Shown here in pieces: positions 36,581 to 48,862 of a stretch of DNA of 64,000 nucleotides. The stretch's first letter is position 1. Each line of letters starts with the position of its first letter. Origin of the DNA: Phoronis australis (Eukaryota; Phoronida; Phoronidae); the NCBI GenBank assembly GCA_002633005.1, contig NMRA01000224.1:590281-654280 (forward strand), given 5' to 3'. The translations under genes were made by a program, and so were the position numbers. Below the pieces are notes generated by a model that saw only the letters and a list, made by a program, of their open reading frames with translations, did not search any database and was not told the origin of the DNA.

Positions 36581-36793
36581 GAATTCGTCAGAGAAATCAC
36601 TGTCGACGAAATGCTGGCCACAGACACGGAGATGTTTCACAGCCTCATACTTGCTATTAACAGCCTACCTTTCATTCTCCACTACCGCGAGCCACTTTCT
36701 AAGCATTTCGGGCTCTCCAGGAAGTCGAAAAAAAGATAGTCCCGCTTTTTTCGCAGTTTCATAGTTCGGACAAGCGGGACCGATGCACCGCAA
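36560..36793 (-). pseudogene. THAP-domain fragment, best preserved copy
   Basis: The minus-strand frame reads CIGPACPNYE near the start, then GLSFFRLPGEPEMLRKWLAV, VENER, one in-frame TAG, then KYEAVKHLRVCGQHF and DSDFSDEFQL. The C-x4-C pair, the FxRLP-x-W core and the closing C-x2-H of a C2CH THAP finger are all visible. The ATG of the left copy is TTG here. A single stop and the loss of the start make it inactive. Confidence 0.72.
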
Positions 36794-36965
36794 TATAGCG
36801 GCATTCACTCTGCAGACGAACCACTGACGTTGCTGCGTCGTTTCTCATCATCCTCACAGGTTAATGCGACACCTCTCGGCAAGGTGAGGTCGACCGTACA
36901 AGAGGCGATGTGGATATAGACCGATTAAGACGGTAAAAAAGTCTAATTAAATCCGGTCGAATTCT

Positions 36966-39149
36966 CCATTAACCCCCTCTCAGACGGGGTCTTCTCAGGG
37001 AGGAGCGTCTGTGATCATTGCCCCTTTGCACCACATGAAAGTGGCACAGTGAATTGTTCACGTGAAATACAAAAATTTCAAATTAGCTCTAAACAGCAGT
37101 ATCAAGACATGTGACCCAAAACGTGAACATAGTTAAAAAGCACACAAATTAGCAGTAACCGGAACAGAAAAAAAAATAATTTGAAGACTATTTATTATTA
37201 TACAACACATTTCTTGAATGTTTTATAACGATAAAAGTATTGCTACTTGTTAGCAACGATTTCTAAAAATTGAATGCGTTTTGGTGATCGATTAGTCTTA
37301 GGAAAGCATTATCAATAGAAAAGGATTTCGTACGAAATCGCTGCCTAACAGATTGTCAGAGACATGATGCAGTGTATACAGTGTAAGTCTCGCGAATTAA
37401 AAGGTGTTTAACCTGCGTGTACTGGAAAACGTAAACAGAGATATCTGCGAATTTGGAATGTAATTTTGACTCATAAACAGTGGCATGTACCTGAATTCAC
37501 GTTAACACGAACTAATTCTGAATAATCCCTACCCCCGTGGTATGCCCCGTCTCCCGTGCTCTCCCGCTTGCCCACCAAGTACATGTATTTAAACCCACCC
37601 CTTCGGGGATTATCTAAAATTCCACAGTAACCTAATAAGCAGGCTTCCATTCAGAAATCGCGTGTCTTTGTACGTTGCCATGTGACAAGTCAACACATCA
37701 ATATTTCCTGCAATGGTTCTGCTTGCGCTAGCTGTTTGCGAATTTCGGTTGATCAATTGACGATTGTTAACTTTGGTAAGCTAGTCATGTAAGAAATTGA
37801 GGATGTGTCAGAGAACTTTGATGTAGGCTGAAATTCTGGAAAACCTCTGTCCATCCTACCGCAAACAGCAAACTACACTGCGTATTTCTGCCAATATGAA
37901 ATAATCTTCTGAGAAATTGTTTTTTTCGGTGAATTATGACGTAGGATGGTGGAATTGGGGTAGTTTAATATCGTTTTTCCGCCTCAGCGCTTGGTCAGTA
38001 GGTGAACTCGGGTAGTCATTTCAACTACGGATATCCAGTCCCTTGGGGAATGTACCAAGGATCGTGAAAAAGTGCACTTATTCCATGAATGGTCTTGAAC
38101 TTTCCACTAATCACATTCTAAGAATGAGAATCTTGATCTTAGGTCTCATCTTCACACCTGTGTCCTCTAAATAATGATTTATCAGTACATCTTTTAACAC
38201 CCTTTGAAATCCATAATAGTTACCTTCGAAAAGACAAAAATATGTTCTAACCGCGTGACGTTCTCAGGACTAAAACGTAGTTCTTCCTCACAAAATTGTT
38301 GAAGCTTGGGAGACGATAGCGATGTTGTTCAGTAGAGGCTGTCCCCAAGGTGTTTGCCTATCATGTACGAAAATCCGCACACCTTGAATTGGCAACGACA
38401 AGAAAGATAGAAGCGGTGCGAATAAGAAAAAAAATCTTATTTTGAGACCACGGGGCAAAGGGTTCACGAAGTCAGAGTAGCCAATTTAATCCCACCTCCC
38501 TCCCCCCCCCGCCCCCCAGCTCATAAGTAATGTTTTCCTCCATACGGCCTATTGCGCCCAAAGACGAGAGCGAAGGTAAAATTGTTGTTAGGGTGTCACT
38601 GATGTCGACAGGAGGGTACAGGTGGAGGTAAAACATGAGTCGAGTGGGGATGGAGAAGGACAAAACTGGTGTCGAGCTCGGGGTGAAACTACTGTAGGCG
38701 GTACTGCAGGCGAAACCACCATGAGGGGTTGAGGGTTGCGCTAACACCCCCGCACGCACACACACACACGCGCGCGCGCACGCGCACTAAAACAAACCTT
38801 TCTGTGATTGTGATAGTGATATTGATCCAGACCCAATTACAATAAACATTAACCTCTTTCGCAAACTCACTTCATTCAGCACACTTAGAAATACTTGACC
38901 AGTTTTTTTAATATTTATTGCTATTAGCAAACAGAGTGGAAATAACACGTGTTATCGTCCATAAACTTCATTTTGTACATTTGATTTACTTTCTATTGCT
39001 TACAGCAAAAGTTATGTTCGCATGTGCATCCGCAGATTGCTTATAATCTTGGAAATTTTGAGCCATAAATTTGTTACTGAATGTGACGTTTTACATTTTC
39101 TATGTCGTGTTTTTTGAAAAATAATTAATTTTGTCCCATGTTGTTGCAG
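36966..39149. other. Intron 2, last part
   Basis: No gene is supported. A GC-rich stretch at 38489-38520 contains C runs and a (CA)/(CG) tract lies at 38756-38786. A possible micro-exon at 37352-37382 would fit the phases but is not needed, because the exon at 32784 supplies the missing ectodomain part. Confidence 0.5.
38756..38786. repeat. CA/CG dinucleotide tract
   Basis: A run of about 30 bases of alternating CA and CG with little interruption, in intron 2. Alternating purine-pyrimidine of this kind can adopt Z-DNA. Confidence 0.85.
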
Positions 39150-39260
39150 GCGTTTACTGTAATCGCACGTGGGACACCATTCTGTGTTGGCCGGATGTAC
39201 CAGCTGGTTCCACTTCCATACAGAGTTGCCCGGACTACGTGAACAGGTTTGACACAGAGT
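39150..39260 (+). CDS. PTHR: Receptor exon 3: hormone-receptor domain core
   Basis: This exon encodes the core of the HRM ectodomain, residues 55-91 plus the first base of Ser92. It opens [15 protein letters not shown] and goes on to [10 protein letters not shown]. Cys58, Cys67 and Cys81 are three of the six conserved cysteines, Trp62 and Asp63 are the family's WD pair, and N59-R-T is an N-glycosylation site. Its acceptor is TGTTGCAG and its donor GTAAGT; both junctions are phase 1. The WDxILCWP wording is shared with vertebrate PTH receptors (WDHILCWP). GVYCNRTWD also occurs in calcitonin-type receptors. Confidence 0.93.
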
Positions 39261-42200
39261 GTAAGTGGAGCAGGGGTGCGTTCCCTTGCACTAGTTTCTT
39301 AGGAGTTGAGCGAGATCACACGAGTGAAAGGCGAGTGTTTTGTAAATAAACTCGAGACCTTACTCGCGTGCATTAGCAATACTTTAGCCTCAGAAAGGAA
39401 TGTTCGGCGAGGCAGGAATGTTGAATTATAGGAGAATAATATAGGAGACAGTTTGAAATAAACGCGCAATTTCCGCTCCATAAGCTAAGGTTTCTCGCGG
39501 AAATATTTCGTGTCTAGCGTTTAAGCAATCCTGCTTCATGTTCTATCGAAGATTGGGATTTGGACGATTTTTCAAACGTCAATTTTCATTCGAAGACTCT
39601 TGAGTCTAACCTCCAAAATCGATTCAGATTCAGACTCGAAATTTAACCAATCAAACTGCGGGATTCGAGTACAAAAGTTGGACTCGAAAGCGCGCCATCC
39701 AATTTTCGAGACGAGTATCGAGTATTGAGATTAGACCCATAAATGTTACATCCAATGAACATACAGCTAACATGGACACCTGAGACAACTATAATATTTA
39801 TATCAAAATGAATTTGACAACCTGATTCATACACGTAGCGTTGTTTTTATGAACACATTTTTCGAAATATATCGCTGTTTAAAAAGACAAAGACCCAGTA
39901 CTTAACCAATAGCAGTATGCTTTAAAATCCATATTTGTATTCTCCATTGAATAAAATTGTATATTGCTGTGCAGGTGTTCTACCAAATACGTAGATATGT
40001 TGATCAGTCCGTGATAGCTAGTAATAAAGTTAATACAATAGTTTGTTAAATGAAGGCATTTCAAAAACGTTTAGACTAATATAAAGATTTTATAGACTTA
40101 CGGGCGTATAATCAATGGCTGATTGGCTATAATAAGTAGATTACGTGACTTTTGGTCTGACAAACCCACATGTAGGTCAATTGATTTTGAACCAGTATCA
40201 CAATATTCAATTACTGTTGATTTCCCTTTGGCCGCAGATTGTTCCAATCACTTTCCAATATTACGCCAGCTAAAAGCGAGACACAAAGCATGTGTTACTC
40301 TATTGTCAGGCATCTAGTACTTAAGAGCGGTCCTGTGAAAGAATAATGATCGATCGACTGGCAGAAAAGAGCATCAGTGCACGTATCTTAATTTGGACAT
40401 TCATCGTTGACATACTGTACGGGAATTACCCGGAGATGGATGCTGAACACTCGCGTTTTTACGCTATGCTACATCGTACATTGAATGCCAAAACCCACAC
40501 GTATTTGTTTTGTATGCATCCATTAAGACTGATCAATCCGGGACACATCGGGTACTTTCGTTTTTTTCAAATTATCCTTCTGGTCATCCGGAACACCTCG
40601 GGTATTTCCGTTCACTCAAATTATCCGTAGAGAAGTGTTTCATATCTGTGCATGTGGGAATTCCAATCGTAATTGCAGGTTATATTACTGGGCCGGGATT
40701 CGCATGTGATAACTGAGTTCAACAAGAGTTAGTAACATCAGAAGGCAGATTACCGTCGCCACGACATTTTGAGACCTGCCAAGTTGAAGGCTTGTTTTAG
40801 CCGTCAGTCTCTTGACCAAAAGTCTGTTAGTGTAATGATTGACGTTCGCATATACCGTATATGCGAACTTCAATCATAAAACGACTCTGAAGGATAACTT
40901 GTGGGTACGGAAATTCCTGAGATCGAGTTCCGGATCATTCGGAAGTGCTTCACTGTCTGCCCGTCGATGTGCGCGAACTTCAGTCGTACTGTGCAACAAC
41001 TCATGAGACTCTCATAATGGAGCATGCCGTCAGTCAAATGCGCGGGCATTCCCATGCTGTAACCATATCTTGATCAAATCATATCCATTGTTTGCGAAAG
41101 TTCGCTCCTCAGAGAGACAGTATGTGACCACTAAAATAACCTCCAGGACGAGGTTGATTTAGTTGTTACTGCAGCAGCAAGCTAAAAAAGTCATTTCTCA
41201 ACTAGATGGGGCAGTGAGCATCACTCATCATCAACCAATTGAGAAGTCCACATGTTCCAAAAGGATTCGGAACCAAGCGAAGTGTCCGAATGTTACACTA
41301 GGCCCGTTCACATGCACACGTTTACCGCATAAATAGCGGCGTAAATACTGGGACACTCGTTATTCTCCATTAGCGCTATTCTTACTTGCATGTGAATGCT
41401 CCGAATAGCGCTTTTCTCCTGTGCGACAAATTTAGCGGGTATATTACCGCTAAAGACTGCATTACCAAAAGGCGAATATCAAAAGAAGCAATTGTGCTAA
41501 CAGAATTCCTCACTTCGCGCAAGCGCATTGCAAGCCAGATTTCCCGCGGAATTGAAAAAAAAGCGTGGGCTGACAAATCTACGCACTTCTTGGTCTGTTT
41601 GTGGACCGAGTCCAAGGTTTCTAGAGGGCTGCCTGGGACCAGCAGGGATAGTGTGATGTACGCCCAAAGGGCGAAAATAAAGTATAGGTAATTTATTGTA
41701 GGTTTTCAATGTTTTTAGATGTCTTAAACCGCTACCGGGGAACTACCACGACGGGTTTTCAGACAGTATTTTTACGAGTTCTTTACCAGTTTAACTCAGT
41801 TGGTGTTGCTTTCCATAAACACCAGAGCAGTAGTTATCAAAGTCGACGACACGAGTGATCTAGAAAAACGGTTTTCATTAACGGGAACTAACTAACAGTC
41901 ATTCAGAAGCTTTATTACAGTGCTGCCCGCCACCCTCACCCCCAGCACGTGTACTATACATTGTACGAGTGCGTTTACAGGTGGATACCGGTATTTTACG
42001 GGAATTTTTCACGTCGGACCGGTAAAATGTTACAGCAGTTACATTGAAGAAAACTAATCCACGCAAATTCTGGGCATTTGTTTCCCCTAAAACAGTTAAC
42101 CGCTGAACCAAAGAATGCCCCTGGTCACTCAAGACCTTTGAGATGCAAGTACATGTACAATGACCCGAAGTTCAAAGGATCTGCTGTTCAAGTAAGGCTA

Positions 42201-42702
42201 GTTACCGAAGCGAAAGTTAAATCGGTACGCTCTAACCGACGCATTTATATGTATCCGAGTAGCTAACTATGCACGTTGAAATTGGAGAAAATAAATGATG
42301 AAAAAAACGCCAAAATTCTAGGACTTATCTTCTGCACAATTGTCATCAAAGCCGTTAAAAATGCAAATTAAATGCACACTTTCTTTATTTGTTCGCGATG
42401 TTCCAACTACAACGACTGGAAATCTTCCTGTCAAAAACTTCAGCGAGGCATACGCCGAATGACGTATTGATGCGCGAAAATGATGCAATGCAAATTTCTC
42501 AAGAAAACATCTTGTTTAATGTTGGTTATGTATTCAATGACTATTTTTGCATGAAACAAAAAGCGTCGAATTACTTCGACTTCGTGCGGAATTCCGTCAT
42601 TGGGTGATTCGAGTTTGGTCCCTTGGCACTTTGGTATCACAAACACGTGATCCCGAAATATGGTTTAGTCATGTTTGCGAAATAATTTCCATTCAATTAC
42701 AG
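39261..42702. other. Intron 3
   Basis: It contains a compact inverted-repeat region at 40534-40941 and otherwise nothing recognisable. Frames of 60-100 codons at 41382-41709 overlap on both strands. A stretch from about 41300 (GGCCCGTTCACATGCACACG) resembles the end of a MITE, but I cannot find its partner. Confidence 0.5.
40534..40941. repeat. Repeated unit: two direct and one inverted copy around a palindrome
   Basis: A unit with ATCCGG-ACAC-TCGGGTA, TTTCGTT and CAAATTATCC occurs at 40534-40581 and 40587-40629 in direct order, and again inverted at about 40892-40941. Between them is a palindrome with 20-base arms at 40834-40854 and 40858-40877 around CCG. The arrangement resembles a small foldback element. 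Confidence 0.65.
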
Positions 42703-42833
42703 CTTATGCAACAAAGAGGTGTATGGAGGACGGCACATGGTTTTATAGCAGCAAGTTCAACCAATCGTGGACAAATTATACGGCATGTGGTTCAAATGCA
42801 ACTCTCAAGTCAGACAAGTATAAAATCATTGCC
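42703..42833 (+). CDS. PTHR: Receptor exon 4: end of ectodomain (exon G type)
   Basis: This exon encodes residues 92-135. It contains YATKRCMEDGTW and then NQSWTNYTAC, supplying Cys98 and Cys120, the last two ectodomain cysteines. Asparagines at 111, 116 and 123 lie in N-x-S/T sites. The exon starts after CAATTACAG in phase 1 and ends in phase 0 at GTAAGT (donor at 42834). The position equals exon G of PTH1R, whose protein reads HAYRRCDRNGSW at the same place. The stretch after Cys120, about 15 residues, is the linker to TM1. Confidence 0.92.
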
Positions 42834-44234
42834 GTAAGTCTGCGAGTAGAGCTTACTTGAAGTTTTGGAGTTTAAATACCCGTCTTGAAGTACTTTAAAC
42901 GTTAGCTATTTACTTTGTGTGCAAGAAGCAGTGGAACTTCGCATGGATATTTTGTTTTTGTTTCACTTGTAAATATTCTTTGAAATTTTTGCTCTTTTTT
43001 TCTAATTTATTGGATACGTGCGTACGTGTAATTGTAAGTGACATGGCTTTTCGGCAGTAGGTAAAATCGATAAATATTTTATATCTCGGAAAATAAACCC
43101 TCTGAAAGCAGTGGCAACCTCTATGAGTTGACATATTCACGCATAGTCAGGTGATTTAGATCTTTTCTTTATAGAAATTAAGTAGCTCAGCTACAACGGC
43201 ATCCTGTATAATCAGCATTATTTAGTAGCCAGGGTGTATCCCGAGATGTGCGCACCATAATTGTTGCAATATTCCACTATTGTATGTTACAAACAAATTG
43301 TTAACTTCTCATGACTTTGATACCATATACAGTAGTTACTTATCTGGATAATGTAGAATTCGACAGTTTCGACGCACAAAACAGTGAATAAACATCCACA
43401 TATTTTCAACTACAATCCGTTTCAGTTCTACTAGAAATTCGACAAAATTTCTGCAGGTCGAAACCGCTACAACTTAGTTCGCAAGTCTAAAAAACAGTAG
43501 CGGCTAGGCGCACTAACGCCACAGGAGATCCACGAAGATGTTTTTTATTGCGACAGAAATTCGACTAAACGCCAAAGAATTCTGATAAGATGTTTATTCA
43601 AGTCACGTTGTCGAAGTCGCGAGAACGTACTGTGCAAGTCCATTACGTAAATAAAAAGTATCGGCTAAGCGCACTAACGGCACATCACTCCTACAATATG
43701 TCGACAAAAACGCCATTTTATTGCTCCAAGGACTCCACTAAACTGTCAAATAAATCTGTTGATGATTTTTTTCCAAATTTTGTCATAGTCTGCATGCAAA
43801 ATTTAGTAGAAATGTGGCTATTTTTCTGAAAACGACTAACGTAATTTAGAAAGTGTACATGTAGGCCTGCCATCGATTAGACGAGTGACCTGACTACTGT
43901 ATTTTCAATGCAGGCCCAGAATACATGTGGGAGAGAATCAACAGCCAGATTAAGTTACCGGAAAATAAAATTATAAAAACGGTGATGTTTAATCACTCAT
44001 TTTCAAATTAATAAATATTACGTACAGCGAATTTCACCCATCGTGCACGAAAAATCGCAAATATGACAGTTTTTCCATTTGCTGTGTACAGTACCTTGTA
44101 CATGTACCTAACTTATCCAAGAAAAGTGTTTGCCTCAGACAAGTTTCAGAGCAGCATGCAAAAGCGAATTCTACATTTGTACTTAGACCTAATAATTTCC
44201 TTTTCGTGACAGGTGTCTGTTTCCTTTATTCCAG
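42834..44234. other. Intron 4
   Basis: No repeat or gene recognised. At about 43490-43520 and 43665-43690 a short phrase (CGGCTA-GCGCACTAACG-CAC) is repeated, hinting at a local duplication of about 170 bases. Confidence 0.5.
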
Positions 44235-44329
44235 GTTCACATGCCTTATATCCGGATAATGTTGAATATCGGATACAGCGTTTCTCTGGTTTGTCTGGTC
44301 GTCTCTGTGGCTCTAATGACGTATCTGAG
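44235..44329 (+). CDS. PTHR: Receptor exon 5: TM1
   Basis: This exon encodes residues 136-166 and two bases of Arg167. The segment IGYSVSLVCLVVSVALMTYL is transmembrane helix 1; GYSVSL is identical to the start of TM1 in vertebrate PTH receptors. It starts in phase 0 after TTATTCCAG and ends in phase 2 at CTGAG/GTATGT, as in family exon M1. The next exon supplies the third base of the arginine, which begins intracellular loop 1 (RKLHCPRN). Confidence 0.93.
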
Positions 44330-44689
44330 GTATGTTATGTGTGAGGTGTGTTTCGATTAGCTGACAGACCAGGCCTGCAGGAAGGAAAAAATTATTGGGG
44401 GGGGCACAAACCAATTTGACTTGGCCAACCTACCCCCTTGCTATCATCACGCCCCCCCCCCTCTTCGTTCTCTGCATGTCACCATATTTGTACCGAACCC
44501 CACCCCCCCCCCACGTCCGCTATAGGTGGGGGTAATACCGGGGATGCAGCCATCAGGATTTGAGTAACCGTGAACCAAAACCAACAAAGATTCACGGAGA
44601 GTAAGAATGCGTCTAGGCCCCGAGCGCACTGACGGGTAGCTGGGAGATGCCTGAAGTAACTATAGCTGGGTCGAAGGTCAAGGTTCCTT
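44330..44689. repeat. Start of intron 5 with G/C-run segment
   Basis: At 44394-44520 the sequence holds several runs of seven to nine G or C. They resemble in style, but not clearly in sequence, the GC-hairpin repeats elsewhere in the window. No coding potential. Confidence 0.5.
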
Positions 44690-47480
44690 TTATGATACAT
44701 TTTCCGAGGTCCGAGTTGTGTGCTATGAGTGCCTTTTGTGGCCGTTTCAGAATCCCTTGATGATACACAGGCGGTAGTCCGGTTTCTGGTTGCTGGGGAA
44801 AATGATACAGATTGTGTCCCAAAAATGTACCCACATCAACGTCTGGGGTTCAATAACTAAGATTCTAAGCAGGCCTACTGCATGGTTACACTTTATTTTT
44901 AAGGTGGGTGTGCATGTCATGACGTGCTCCGTGCATTCGTGTGCGCACCTGGGAGGGGCTCAGGGGCTCGATGGCAAAGTGGGTAAAAAGGTCCGCCTCA
45001 GAGAAACAAAAAATGCGAGAAAATCGAGACAAAAGTCCACTGAAAAGGCAGGGATACGGTGTATGCGTAATTCATAGCCTTGAACGAAACCCGTATTCGG
45101 TTTTTTTCTTTAGTAAAAGATCCACATACTCAAAAATTCGAGACCCCCCCCTATATTTTAGGTTGAATGCGCGCGTGCCGTGTGTGTAGTATGCACGGGA
45201 AATGCAAGCAAACTATTCAGTTTTGAAGAACAAAAATACATTGCGTAAACTACAAGAAACCAAAAACATCAACGAAGTTCAAAGACAACCTTTCCAAGTT
45301 GATGACCAATAAGCTTGATTTTATTTATTTAAGTACCTAAACTTCGTTTTTGATCTACGGTTTGTAAAATTAAAACCAGTAATCTAGTTCCTAAGCTAAT
45401 AAACAATCCACTGCCATTTGAATTGTGAGAACATTTTAGGACACGAAGTTGAGCTGTCCGAAATTCATCAATTTCCTTGAGATTTATTTCAGATAGACAG
45501 AAATCGCTTAGTGTACTTTTATATTATGTCGGCCTGCAATTAAATTCATTGAAGTATTGTCATTTCTTACAAAATTAGCTTCTAATTGTCAAAAAATCAT
45601 CTCTCAATCAGTCCACTTTCGTAGATACATAAGCATGTAAATCAGAAAACAACAATCAAATCTATCAGCAATGCGTTAACCTTGATTTAATGACTTAATT
45701 GCTTTTTAATCCCCTTTTAGTGACTGTAACCAACAAATCTTGTACCGAAGTCAAAAAGCAATGCGTTTATTGCCATTTGAATTTTGAGTAATTTTTTTGG
45801 GAAGTGCCCAAATTTCATCAATGTTTTTGAGAGTTATTTTAGATAGGCAAAAAGCGTCCAAGTGCACTTTAGTATTTGGGAATCGCTTTATAGTTTTTTC
45901 CATATTCAGGCTTCAGCTATATTCCCTGAATCGTCATTATTTTTAAAAGATTTGCTTCTGATTGCCAAAAATCACCTATTAAACTGTCTGTTTTCGTAGA
46001 TACATAAACATGTAAGTCTTAAATCAATGAATTTATTAATCAAAACGGAATGTTGAAAGCAATTTCCGCATGCATGCTCGCAGACTTTTGACGGGTAACT
46101 GGGGGAATATGGGGATTGGGCATTCATAGTGAGGCGTATTTTTGGTCTTTCCGAGGTATCTATAATGGGTCACGAATTTAACTTGATCTCAAAAAAAGTT
46201 GAAATATCTGTTCAATTTGTTTATTATTGCAAGTATTTGGGTACACTCCTTCGACATGTACACGGTCATCGCAATGGTAGGCTCGACAACAATGTTTTCC
46301 ACATGTGGGAATACCTTACAAACAAATCATAGTAACCATCTTCAAAAACGATACTATTCTTGTGATAATATGGGAAACAGTAACATTATTTTATAACTAA
46401 CCATCGGAAATAGTCCTTCTGTGTAATTAAAAAACAGCGGTTTTCACGTTCTTTAAAATTCCTGACTTTTCGATGGTGGTCAATCCTGTTGTATTTTTTC
46501 ACTTTTTAGTTGTTTGGGTCGAATGTCTTGATGCTACTGTGCTATGCAGGAATGTTTTGTGTTTTTTGATGAATTTCGAATCACAATTTCCCTCGTGAAT
46601 ACTTTGCAGTGTCGGATTTACATGCAAAGAGGGACAAAGGGACATTTCTCTGAACTGCTCTACCGAGAGAGGGTCTTGTCTGAAATGGGACTAGTTAATA
46701 ATGAAAGCTAAACATCATTAAGCTTGGAAAAGGGGGACAGTTCATTCCACGGTCGTGTGGTCAGACGGCGGTGCAGGAAGTGACCTTCTTCAACATGAAA
46801 GTTGGTTGCACAATTTCACAAAAACAGGAAAATAGACGTAATCGAGTCCAACATTGGGTCCGCTCTCCGTGAGCTTACCCTTAAGAATTTATCAATAGAA
46901 ATATAAAAACTGTGGTCACTTGGACGTCATCAATGGCCTCCTTGACACGTGAAAATATGAATATTTTCAAAAATCAAGAAATGTGCAGCAATTGATGATA
47001 TCTGTCAGGTCATCAATTTTTCTCAAGTGATAAACAATTTGAGAAAAAAGCGACAGGTGTCTCCGTTATCTCTTGCCAGAGAGGGGTCTCTGGAAAAATA
47101 TGGTTTTGCAATTGCAAAATTGATTTACTGAATTTCAAAATCCTGTAAATTAATGCGCTCCGCAAAAGCTTCGCTTCACAAATTTTGTCGATTTTTCGAA
47201 ACATATGCATGAATCATTATGTACACGTTTTCAAGTGCATTTAGACGACCTGTGATGCGAAAGGGGAGACCCCAACAACAATATCCTGGCCAGGGTCCTC
47301 AAAAGGTAAACCATGCACTGATACAGATATGTAAAATGTTTTGTTGCGTTTTTTCTCTTATCCGCATTTAGCAGTCTTTCTTTTCTCGACTGTCCCCGCC
47401 CACGCGTCGTTTGCCACGGTTTAACCCTGACACCTGAAAATTTTGGGGGGCCCGTGCCTCCCTCCCCCCCGGCCCCTCCG
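44690..47480 (+). mobile_element. Repeat R2, left copy
   Basis: Blocks of this region match 62300-63480 in the same order: GGGGAAAATGA, GTGTCCCAAAAATG, GTATGCACGGGAA-TGCAAGCAAAC, TTTTTGATCTACGGTTTGTAAA, AATGTTTTGTGTTTTTTGATG, GCGCTCCGCAAAAGC, TTAGACGACCT and CCTGGCCAGGG. No reverse transcriptase or transposase frame is visible. Within it, about 45405-45680 is duplicated at 45765-46025. The class is unknown. It makes up most of intron 5. Confidence 0.75.
45405..46025. repeat. Internal tandem duplication within R2
   Basis: Two diverged units, about 45405-45680 and 45765-46025, share CTGCCATTTGAATT or TTGCCATTTGAATT, AAATTTCATCAAT or GAAATTCATCAAT, GATAG-CA-AAA-CG and TCGTAGATACATAA-CATGTAA in order. 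The period is about 360 bases. Confidence 0.7.
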
Positions 47481-47924
47481 CTTCCTACGGCTCTGCTGAC
47501 AGAATGCCTGGGGAATGATTTAAAAAGCCTCTATGATGGAAACAATTCTCCTGTTCAAAGTGATTAATCTATATGCATTCTGAGTACTGTTGAATTGTAT
47601 TTTTTATCACAACAGCATTAAAAAATGAGGTCACTTCGGAAACCTAATCGGTCACTTCAAAGTGGAATTCGCTCCTACTATTCTTAGTTACAGTTGGCAT
47701 AACTCAGTAATAACAAATTTTAAACACGCCCTAGGTTATAGCCTGAATCAATAGATAGTGCGAAATGTGAAAATAAAGAATCCATGAAAACATTGCCTCC
47801 ATCATCAGGGCTTGAGGCTAATACTATAGCCTCATCTCGCCAAGTGTGACCTGGAGAAATCCTCAGGTGGCCAAACTGTTGAGTTCGCCAAAACAGGGAA
47901 ACTCCGTATGTGGGATTGTAGAAG

Positions 47925-48153
47925 TCCTGGAACCCACACCAAGAAACTGACTTTGACTCAAGTCTACGATTTGTCTCAACTTTCAAACTTCGAAACTTCC
48001 ACATGCGGCAAGTTAGCCAAAATTGAGATAAAAATTACAATCAAACTTAAGATCTCTTTCTCAAAACGGACTTGAGGTAAATAATTTTTATCTTAAAATT
48101 GGCTGAAATTTAAGAATTGTCTTAGCTAAGTCAGTTTTCTTGGAACGAGACCC
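47925..48153. mobile_element. MITE with TIRs (copy 1)
   Basis: The ends are inverted copies of each other: CCAAGAAACTGACTTTGACT on the left and TTAGCTAAGTCAGTTTTCTTGG on the right. The centre is AT-rich. It matches the element at 54222-54475, which shares CTTCCA, GTTAG-CAAAATT, CTTAAGATCTC and the ends. It is too short to encode anything. Confidence 0.7.
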
Positions 48154-48693
48154 TGGCAACCAATTTCCCTCCCGAGCCAAATACTCCACGCGGGTTCACC
48201 TCTTACAAGCAGACGATCACGACACGTTATCTGTGCACGAGTAATTATGAATGGGTCTTTCAGATTTTTGCCGAACGATTGCGGCACCTGCTTACTTTTT
48301 GTAGTATTTGAACGCGTATTCGGTGTTTGCGTGGCGACTTCATGGCGACTTGCGAGTTTAGATGGGGTCGCCAGACAAAGTACGAGGTACATTGTAGGTC
48401 GTCTCCATGGGAGCTTTTTACTCACATCATTCAGTGTTATTTCACAACAGCAGGCCACCACTCCAGTGAAGGGTTAGTGATTCACTACGCCATTAAAACT
48501 ATTAAGCAACTTGCTCGTCATTTCTATTAATGTCATCGCATCAAATTGTATTTAAGTGGGTCACAGCCGGCAGATTACGGGCACTTTAAGGTTACGAAGA
48601 AGCAGAGATAAAGTTTTATCTCCTATGTAGTGCAATGTTTAGGTTGTTTATCTCACGGGGAACATAACCATTAAGTTAACGATTTAATTTTAG
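48154..48693. other. End of intron 5
   Basis: Frames on both strands at 48126-48530 overlap each other and lack domains. I see nothing else before the acceptor TTTAG of exon 6. Confidence 0.5.
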
Positions 48694-48862
48694 GAAGTTG
48701 CATTGCCCGAGGAACTGCGTCCACATCAATCTCTTCGTTTCTTTTATCCTACGCGCATGCGCGTCTTTGGTGCGCGAACACCTTATAATTGGTGGAATGG
48801 GGTTCCGGAATGACGTTTACCAAGAGGAAGATAGCACCTGGCTACTTATTCCGGGGAGAACG
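48694..48862 (+). CDS. PTHR: Receptor exon 6: TM2 and long first extracellular loop
   Basis: This exon encodes residues 167-223. KLHCPRNCVHINLFVSFILR covers intracellular loop 1 and TM2; the family sequence is [20 protein letters not shown]. About 28 residues follow before the next exon, an extended first extracellular loop as in PTH1R, although there the loop has its own exon. No GT donor fits the phase-0 start of the next exon. The hexamer GCAAGT at 48863-48868 does fit, directly after ACG (Thr223), so a GC-AG intron is inferred. Using the nearby GT at 48867 instead would break the frame. Confidence 0.85.

Larger units (their letters stand above)
36318..36965 (-). mobile_element. THAP-encoding element, right copy (inverted)
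   Basis: This is the reverse-oriented counterpart of 9487-10440. The two copies agree closely over the outer parts (for example ATCGGTCTATATCCACATC near one end, CTGTTTCAAAATGAATTATTCTC near the other). This copy lacks about 300 bases of the middle, immediately after the THAP finger. It lies in intron 2 of the receptor. Confidence 0.7.

Noticed and set aside
37352-37382. Possible 31-base exon with one cysteine
   Set aside because: Poor pyrimidine tract, and it adds an unpaired cysteine. Not needed once exon 2 was found.
48126-48530. Overlapping frames of 67-111 codons on both strands before exon 6
   Set aside because: Mutually overlapping, no domain, no splice context. They look like chance frames in a GC-richer patch.
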